From assembly GCA_036426205.1 (NCBI GenBank), contig CM071573.1:78199114-78263113 (forward strand): DNA of 64,000 nucleotides, read 5' to 3'. Source of the DNA: Ascaphus truei (lineage: Eukaryota > Chordata > Amphibia > Anura > Ascaphidae). Under the pieces are notes generated by a model. The model saw only the letters and a list, made by a program, of their open reading frames with translations, did no database searches and was not told the origin of the DNA. Positions 59,001 to 64,000 of this stretch are shown piece by piece; the stretch's first letter is position 1, and each line of letters begins with the position of its first letter. The position numbers and the translations under genes are program-made.

Positions 59001-62000
59001 TCTGATTCTACTATCTTACACAATTTTGTAACATCAGCAAAGATGGAGACCTTGCTCTCGATGCCAACCTCAAGGTCATTAATAAGCAAGTTAAAAATCA
59101 GGGGTCCCAGTACCGATCCCTGAGGTACCCCACTCACAACTTTAGCCCAACCTGAAAAAGTTCAATTTTTGACAACCCTCTGTTGTCTATCCTTCAACCA
59201 GTTTTCAATCCAGGTGCATATATTATTACTGAGTCCAATTTGCTTAATTTTGTACACCAACCCCTTGTGTGGAACCGTATCAAAAGCCTTTGGAAAATCC
59301 AGGTGCATATATTATTACTGAGTCCAATTTGCTTAATTTTGTACACCAACCTCTTGTGTGGAACCGTTTCAAAAGCCTTTGGAAAATCTAAGTAGACCAC
59401 ATCAACTGCATTACCCTGGTCTAAATTCCTACTTACCTCCTCAAAGAAACAAATAAGGTTAGTTTGGCATTAACTAATAATTTTGTTTTCCATTAAGTAT
59501 TTCTGAATATTATCCCGTATTAAACCTTTAAGTCGTTTCCCCACTATTGAAGTCAGGCTTACAGGTCTGTAATTCCCCGGTTGTGATCTAGCTCCCTTTT
59601 TAAATATAGACACCACACCTGCTTTACGCCAATCTTGTGGTACTGAGCCTGTGGAAATGGAGTTCTTGAATATTAAATGTAATGGTTTAGCTATTATTGA
59701 ACTTAACTCCTTGAGAACTCTTGGATTTATGCCATCGGGGCCAGGTGCCCTATTTACTTTAATTTCTTCAAGCCGCGTATGAACTTCTTCCTCAGTTAAC
59801 CAATTGTTCATTGATATGGAGGTTGTGGCTTTCTCACCTCCCCCAAGGAGAACGGATCTGTTAACTATCATAGCCAAATTGATGCCCTTTCTATACCCGG
59901 GATATCTGTCTGTGCCAACCAAGGCGTCCAGACTTTAAGATAATTGTCGCAGTGTCGTTAACCAGACTCGTTAACTTTTCCATCTGGCAGATAAACCAAA
60001 TGCGATTCCAAATCTTTGGGATGGTTGGTATGTCTGAGCTTTTCCATAGTGCTGCGATCTCACACCGCGTTGCAATTGCAAAGTGAGCAATGAGTTTATT
60101 GTGAGCTTTATAGAGACTAGTGCTCTGTTCAGGAGAAACAGCCATGGATCAGGGGGAATAGTGAGATCAAACAGTCTCTGTAGCCAAAGTCTAATTGTCT
60201 CCCAGAATGGGGAGATCCGCGGGCAAGACCACAGCATATGGAACAGGTCTGCTGATCCTCCACACTGGCAGGGGCACAGCGGGGAGTATCCCGGCACAAA
60301 CCTGGATAATTTCAGTGGGGTAAGGTACCATCGCATCAGGACCTTATATGCGTTCTCCTTGAGGGTGGTACATATGGAACTCTTTGCTGTGGCTAGAAAG
60401 ATAGCACTCCAGTCCACGTCCTCCAGACACTCTCCGATGTCTGTTTCCCATCGTGATCTATACGAGGGTATCTCCTGGGCTTGATCGCAAGTACTGATCA
60501 CTTCGCTGTATAGCTGCGAGGTAAGTCCCTTTGTGTCTGTCTCTGCCAGACAGAGCTTTTCGAATCATGTCAATGGGGGGTATGGGGCAAATTTGTTATA
60601 GAACGCCCTGACCTGGAGGTATCTAAAGAATTCTGAGTGGGGGATCTCTTTTTGTAGTCTGACGTGATCAAACATCTTAATTTTTCTGTCATGACCTTCC
60701 AGATCTTTAATCCGATTATAACCTTTCTTTCTCCAAATTGATATATTACCGACCGAAAGGCCCGGCACGTGATCTTACTTTCTAATGACATTATTAATGA
60801 TTTCTAAAGCATCCTTTAATTTCTATAGCAGGTTTTAACCCACCTCCCAAGCAGTGCAAGACCTTTGCAACACTTTCCTGTTGTGGTAATTTGTTGCCAA
60901 TATTCCCAGCAGTTTGAGCAGCAAACTGTAACAATAGATAATGTTACCTTAGTAATATAAGGATACATTTTAGATGCTGCGTAAGGCTGCGCTTATAGTG
61001 CCGGTGACAGCGACATCGCCCGAAAACAAATGCATTGCCGCCGCTGCCGCGTGCTCTTATAGTAAGCGCGACGGCGACAAAACAACGGAGCGACGTGGCG
61101 ACGCGAATTCCTGAGGCTGGCAATATTTGATTTTCAAGGGCTGTCGCCTCATGTGACAGCCCCTGAACCAATCAAAGGTCAGGTCGCCCGCGACATCGCC
61201 ACAAAGCGAAGTACAACTTTCGCTAGCGGCGACGGGTGTGTCGCCCGTCGCGGGCACTATACACGCGGCCTTACACAGGCTGAAGCAGCCATTATGTTAG
61301 CCACACAATCTGGATTTTTACAGATTTATAGCAGGAGCACCAAACCATTCACAGCCTAGCTAAGGGTGTAGAATTATACAGTCACATGGTTTACATTATA
61401 TAAATAGTATTGCTGCTTTAACAGAATGACTCACTTATGATAAGATAAATAGATAAGTATTTAACTATATAATTTGTCACATTGGATGTAGCACTGAGGC
61501 TTTTTGTGTGTTGTTGTATCACATTGACACTTAGCATTAAAAACTAAAAGCACCGTCTGGTGTTTGTAGATGGGGTTATTTACCTTGTTCCCCAACTGGT
61601 CCCCTTGGTCCTTCGTTCCCATCTTTGCCAGATAATCCGTCCTTTCCTGGAGATTCACATGTAACGATAGAACAGACATCTTTGTCCTTCCCGTGGCACA
61701 CTTTGGTACCGGCTGCTACCAGTGACACACCGAGCAGAAGGGTGCTGAGAGTCTGAAGAAGAAGCATCTTGCACCTGTTTGTACCTGTATAGAAAGACAA
61801 GTGAACAAATCTTCCTGCAATGCTAATTGTACATTTTACACGTACTACTTGTGAAAACGTAACATTATTAGAAATGTCAGAGCAACAAACTGTAGTATTT
61901 TGAAATGTGAAATTAGTCAAATGAGATGAAACATTTGTATAATCACACAGTATGGTTTGGTATTACTCACCCGGTCCTGCTTCTGTAACTCTGCAGCAGA

Positions 62001-62030
62001 ACTCCAGCAGGTTAGAGAGAGAGAGAAATT
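52663..62030 (-). CDS. collectin (MBL / SP-A / SP-D family), complete gene
   Basis: A secreted oligomeric C-type lectin that recognises sugars on microbes. Coding exons 61,767-61,584, 57,695-57,588, 53,360-53,277 and 53,042-52,663 join to 756 nt, that is 251 residues plus stop, with every junction in matching phase 1. Predicted protein: signal peptide about 1-19; cysteines 24, 32 and 37; Gly-X-Y triplets 41-97 (7 + 12, no interruption); coiled-coil neck about 98-126; lectin domain about 137-251 with cysteines 156, 226, 240 and 248, EPN at 216-218 (mannose-type, calcium-dependent) and WND at 235-237. The four-exon plan and length match mannose-binding lectin (about 248 residues). The neck and lectin domain look closer to surfactant proteins A and D, so I give no gene symbol. 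A non-coding exon and TATA box precede it. Introns are about 3.9, 4.2 and 0.23 kb and carry LINEs and MITEs. Confidence 0.93.
53277..53360 (-). CDS. collectin exon: coiled-coil neck
   Basis: 84 bp, TTCCTTTCAG acceptor and GTTAGTAC donor. Encodes a leucine/isoleucine heptad pattern ([15 protein letters not shown]...) that would trimerise the chains, as in all collectins. Too short to stand out as an open frame; found by splice sites and phase. Confidence 0.88.
53472..53595. mobile_element. 124-bp hAT-type MITE with exact 8-bp target duplication
   Basis: ATCTACAA occurs at 53,464-53,471 and 53,596-53,603. The element begins CAGTGCTGCTCAACTCCAGT and carries AACAGGTCTGGTTTTAAGGA and TTCAATCAGTGG, related to the palindromic MITE at 35,842 but with a shortened right half. 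It lies in the intron before the neck exon. Confidence 0.85.
53690..54350. repeat. 28-33 bp GC-rich minisatellite inside a repeat
   Basis: About fourteen units of AGCGAGACAGGGTGCCAGGC plus G-run, some extended with GGAGCC, from about 53,855 to 54,255. The flanks GGGGCCCCCGGGCAAAGCAG and GGGGCCCCCGGGAAACTGCC suggest expansion inside a transposon. Both strands are open over long frames, an artefact of the unit. Confidence 0.85.
54570..55990. repeat. diverged dispersed repeat related to 38.58-39.36 kb and 49.0-50.6 kb
   Basis: Shares GAGAGTGTCAGCTCTTG (54,659), a GAACGTAGC block (55,725) and TGATCCCGGTAA (55,952) in the same order with the duplicated units. Contains a tandem array at 55,022-55,135 built from TTTTAGGGTCCAAGTT and CTCGGGACCATG. 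Confidence 0.6.
56000..56639. other. collectin intron, nothing recognised
   Basis: AT-rich intronic sequence without a supported feature. Confidence 0.4.
56640..56965 (+). mobile_element. 3' end of L2-like LINE
   Basis: Starts in the C-terminal coding part ([21 protein letters not shown], with CATATGAGTAGC after it) and ends ATTGTAAGCTCTTCGGGACA through GCTATATAAATAAAG. Severely 5'-truncated, as is typical of LINE insertions. Confidence 0.8.
57110..57915. repeat. paralogous block matching 1,490-2,300
   Basis: Carries the collagen exon of the complete gene in the same surroundings as the paralogue exon. The right edge of the match coincides with the start of the CR1 3' end near 57,925, which is therefore younger than the gene duplication. 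Confidence 0.85.
57588..57695 (-). CDS. collectin exon: collagen segment, 12 Gly-X-Y triplets
   Basis: 108 bp, TTCCCAG acceptor and GTACGTAT donor. Encodes [12 protein letters not shown] through GETGAS without interruption. It differs from the paralogue exon at 1,945 mainly at X and Y positions. Confidence 0.95.
58128..58640 (+). mobile_element. hammerhead-bearing insertion within CR1
   Basis: Interrupts CR1 between TTTCTCCCTGGAA and AAGGAGTGGTGCCC. It has two tandem units 73 bp apart (ACTCATTAGCTGAAGTATGC and ACTCATCAGCTTAAGTGTGC), a third partial unit, then the ribozyme candidate at 58,574-58,626 and a T-run. No open frame. Confidence 0.65.
58574..58626 (+). ncRNA. hammerhead ribozyme candidate, copy g (best structure)
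   Basis: Stem I: CAATTATTCC (58,574-58,583) pairs with GGATAATTG (58,618-58,626), 9 bp with one bulged T. Core CTGAAGA (58,584-58,590) fits CUGANGA. After one extra A, stem II is GTAGC-GGTACA-GCTAC. GAAA lies at 58,608-58,611, then CGTG, and T-A at 58,616-58,617, so cleavage is predicted after A58,617. Stem III is a single A-U pair. Every conserved core base is present. Confidence 0.75.
59210..59387. repeat. 89-bp tandem duplication in CR1 reverse transcriptase
   Basis: CCAGGTGCATATATTATTAC to TTTGGAAAATC occurs twice with period 89 and two differences (AACCCC/AACCTC, GTATC/GTTTC). Since 89 is not a multiple of three it shifts the frame inside the reverse-transcriptase core. Confidence 0.95.
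59920..60780 (-). mobile_element. Tx1/L1-type LINE ORF2 C-terminal fragment
   Basis: Minus-strand frame with [20 protein letters not shown] (about 60,360-60,300), then [24 protein letters not shown] (60,255-60,200), the Cys/His region at the C-terminus of Tx1/L1 ORF2. An upstream [15 protein letters not shown] part lies at 60,640-60,600. It lies directly next to the CR1 copy in the same orientation. Confidence 0.85.
60983..61277. mobile_element. about 295-bp CpG-rich inverted-repeat MITE
   Basis: The left end CTGCGTAAGGCTGCGCTTAT and the right end (reverse complement CTGTGTAAGGCCGCGTGTAT), both continuing AGTGCC, form imperfect 26-27 bp inverted repeats. The paralogous introns at 8.25 and 16.43 kb lack it and read TTGTAGCTGAAGCAG across the site. 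Confidence 0.8.
61584..61784 (-). CDS. collectin first coding exon: signal peptide, N-terminus, 7 Gly-X-Y triplets
   Basis: Acceptor TTTCTATACAG, 17 nt of leader, ATG at 61,767-61,765, donor CAAG then GTAAATAAC. Encodes [20 protein letters not shown], the three N-terminal cysteines (24, 32, 37) and the first triplets [10 protein letters not shown]. The ATG is the first in-frame one of the exon and opens directly on the signal peptide. An upstream open frame is intronic. Confidence 0.93.
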
Positions 62031-62070
62031 GTTGTGTCAAGCACATGGAGAATATAGATTTATATATATA
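61971..62070 (-). promoter_or_regulatory. collectin promoter and non-coding exon 1
   Basis: TATATATATAAATC (62,070-62,057) is a TATA box. About 25-30 bp downstream begins a non-coding exon of about 60 bp with CT-rich sequence, ending GGACCGG before a GTGAGTAAT donor at 61,971. Conserved at 17,159-17,250 and 8,974-9,068. The 550 bp upstream hold nothing else I can name. Confidence 0.7.
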
Positions 62071-62635
62071 TCCTCCAAAGAAGAAAAAAGCCAAACAGAG
62101 GGCAGTACCCCTCATTATGCAAAGAATTGGAATGTAGACAAGTTATAAAAGCATCCGATAAGCTTCATTTCAAGAACCTTTATTGTAAGACTTTATTTTG
62201 TTTATATGGTGATGAATACATTGTGTATTAAACTGTTATGCAAATATCTTTGCTAATCTATCAGTTTGTTTTAAATGCTTTCATTGTAACCTATTGTTGT
62301 CTCTGCCAAGGTTGATATATTATTAACATAAAGTGATGATTTCCTTATCTGCCTCACTGGGCATGATCAGAATAGTACATTTTAGGCTTCATTTATTATA
62401 TGTTCAGTATCTTTTGTGCAAAATCTGCCATCTAGGAAGCCAGTGTTGAGCTATTGGATTAGCATAATATGTTCCTATTCGCCCGTCACTTTCTCTTCTA
62501 ACTTCCATATGTGGGTCTTGATGTTGGCAGAAAGGGAGGTTGTGATACTCCACAAATTTACAGTACTGGTGACCATATGTCTTCATATCAGATATCCAGG
62601 GGCAGGCTGGGAAACCGGCCCAAGAATCAGGCAGA

Positions 62636-62842
62636 CAACACACCATACACACACACATGCACACCAGATACATGCACCATACACAGACATCATACACGCA
62701 TGCACACCATACACATACACCATACACAGAAACGATGCACAGACACCAGATCAATGCAGTATACACAGACACCATACACAGACACCATGCATGCACCATA
62801 CTCAGACACCATACATAGACACAATGCACAGACACCATGCAC
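62636..62842. repeat. CA-rich tandem repeat of ACACCATACACAGACACCAT type
   Basis: Irregular units of ACACCATACACAGAC. Frames here are low-complexity. Confidence 0.85.
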
Positions 62843-63857
62843 GCACACGCCAGAAAAGGACCTAAAGCGCGCAGGAGAGAAAAGACAAAAAACAGAACAT
62901 AGTGTAATCTGTTTTGGTATAGAAAACCCTGCTAAATAAAGGTCTACACTTACAGAATAAAAGATCAATATGGGCAGTGATCATAAACTCAGATGAACTG
63001 GTCCAAGAACCCCTCCTTCAGGTATCAGCTGGGCTCATCTGCCAAACGTATTACTCCAATGAGATCCTCCTGTAATAATGGTCTCCCGAGACAGCACACC
63101 GCCTCAATGGCTTTTACACAGGGATATGCATCCAGATATGCCCCTGAAGAAGCAGAACACGAAACTAGTGGGCAAAGGAGTCTGGTGTGTCTGGTGTGTC
63201 TGGTGTGTATGGTGTGTATGGTGTGTACTGTGGAGGAAGGAAACACACCAAGAAGGTACTTTTGGAAATTATGCACTGACGTCTCGCGAGACGCGAGGAA
63301 CACTCATCATGTGACGCGGAAGCATTGTGTGGGGTGCACAGAGCTGCAGGCAGTGAGGGACGCGGGCGTTTCCTCCTTTCAAGCTACAGGAGTACACTCT
63401 GTGGGATCTACCACACAGGCTATGGTGACGGAGTTGAGCTGGTGCTGAGTGGGACTTTTTTCTGTGTCAGAGGTACCGGTGCTCCAGGGGACATATCCTT
63501 TATGTGTTTCTATTTTATTCATTAAATTGTTTTGTACGTTAGTACATCCTGTTTTGGTTCCTTATCTGGATGCATATCCATGTGTAAAAGCCATTGAGGC
63601 GGTGTGCTGTCTCGGGAGACCATTATTACAGGAGGATCTCATTGGAGTGATACGTTTGGCAGATGAGCCCAGCTGATACCTGAAGGAGGGGTTCTTGGGC
63701 CAGTTCATCTGAGTTTCTGATCACTGCCCATATTCATCTTTTATTCTGTAAGTGTAGACCTTTATTTAGCAGGGTTTTCTATACCAAAACAGATTACACT
63801 ATGTTTTGTTTTTTTGTCTTTTCTCTCCTGTGCGCTTTAGGTCCTTTTCCGGCGTGT
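62843..63857 (+). mobile_element. large foldback, about 295-bp arms, hammerhead-like core at the loop edge
   Basis: 62,843-63,139 is the near-perfect reverse complement of 63,564-63,857, from ACGCCAGAAAAGGACCTAAA to ATGCATCCAGATA. The 424-bp loop starts with a hammerhead-like core (63,144) and ends with TTCATTAAATTGTTTTG. No coding potential. The arrangement resembles the foldback at 3,803. The remaining 143 bases to the window end show nothing else. Confidence 0.8.
63144..63170 (+). ncRNA. degenerate hammerhead-like core (copy h)
   Basis: CTGAAGA, an A, GCAGAACAC (no good stem II), GAAA (63,161-63,164), CTAG, T-G. The flanks TGCCC and GGGCA pair. The last base should be A, C or T, so this copy is probably inactive. 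Confidence 0.4.
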
Positions 63858-64000
63858 GTGACTTTTTTCTCTCTGGGTGAGAGATGTGCGCCAGCTGCAG
63901 GGAGAGTTTAGTCATTAATATTGATACAGTAACCTGTTTTTTGCTACTGTTTTGTTATTAGTTTTGCACATCCCAGTTTTTTCATGCACCACATACAGAC

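Larger units (their letters stand above)
57925..59890 (-). mobile_element. CR1-like LINE, 5'-truncated, with nested insertion
   Basis: On the minus strand: [16 protein letters not shown] and APGPDGINP (59,810-59,730), [13 protein letters not shown] (59,575-59,530), DFPKAF.TVPH (near 59,390), [12 protein letters not shown] and IFADVTKLC (59,137-59,020; the usual FADD is FADV here), then EKDLGVLVD (58,845) and [12 protein letters not shown] (near 58,690-58,655). The 3' end has the TTTTTTCAACCTCATCTACT sequence at about 57,930-57,955. Stops, a tandem duplication and an insertion make it inactive. Confidence 0.88.

Noticed and set aside
61785..61920. Upstream in-frame extension of the collectin start (an earlier ATG near 61,920)
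   Set aside because: A TTTCTATACAG acceptor separates it from the exon, and the signal peptide starts directly at the ATG at 61,767.

Overview
The window reads as vertebrate nuclear DNA, most likely from an amphibian and probably a frog. The evidence is a multi-exon collectin gene with GT-AG introns, CR1-, L2- and Tx1/L1-type LINE fragments, hAT and other inverted-repeat MITEs, and many copies of a hammerhead-like RNA module of the kind known from Penelope-like retroelements. There is no bacterial-style gene organisation. Most long open frames are shadows of minisatellites or of broken transposons.

Genes. One complete collectin gene lies on the minus strand at about 52.66-62.03 kb: a TATA box, one non-coding exon and four coding exons (201, 108, 84 and 380 bp) with matching splice phases. 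They join into one 251-codon frame: signal peptide, three-cysteine N-terminus, 19 Gly-X-Y triplets, coiled-coil neck, and a C-type lectin domain with EPN and WND motifs. A paralogue on the same strand lies to the left. Its collagen exon is at 1.945-2.052 kb. Its promoter and first exons are present twice, at 16.7-17.25 kb (intact) and 8.54-9.07 kb (frameshifted). Its neck and lectin exons would lie beyond the left edge. The window is therefore part of a collectin cluster.

Layout. 0-1 kb holds an L2-like LINE endonuclease fragment. 1.5-5.1 kb holds the paralogue collagen exon and several nested inverted-repeat elements. 5.69-22.16 kb is a tandem duplication of an 8.2-kb unit that carries a TG/G-rich tract, a 19-bp minisatellite, the paralogue promoter and first exons, G-rich minisatellites and a CR1 LINE split by a hammerhead-bearing insertion. 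The first copy contains a 52-N gap and many small indels. 22-31 kb is transposon debris (L2-like reverse transcriptase, Tx1/L1 piece, LTR pair). 31.46-51.70 kb is a second, independent tandem duplication (9.0 kb and 11.2 kb copies). 52.66-62.1 kb is the collectin gene, its introns filled with LINEs and MITEs. 62.1-64 kb holds a large foldback.

Most interesting signal. A compact module recurs at eleven places: CTGA(A/T)GA, then an A, a short hairpin whose stem differs from place to place but stays paired, then GAAA, about four bases, and T(A/C/T). This is the layout of a type I hammerhead ribozyme with a one-base-pair stem III. At 58,574-58,626 and 46,641-46,699 (twin at 36,847-36,905) the core letters and stem II are intact and the flanks form stem I. 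Two copies sit in large foldbacks, one of them bounded by a perfect 14-bp target-site duplication. Most copies are followed by an ATTAAA/AATAAA plus T-run tail. I read these as related non-autonomous, Penelope-linked (retrozyme-like) elements. No Penelope reverse transcriptase was seen in the window.
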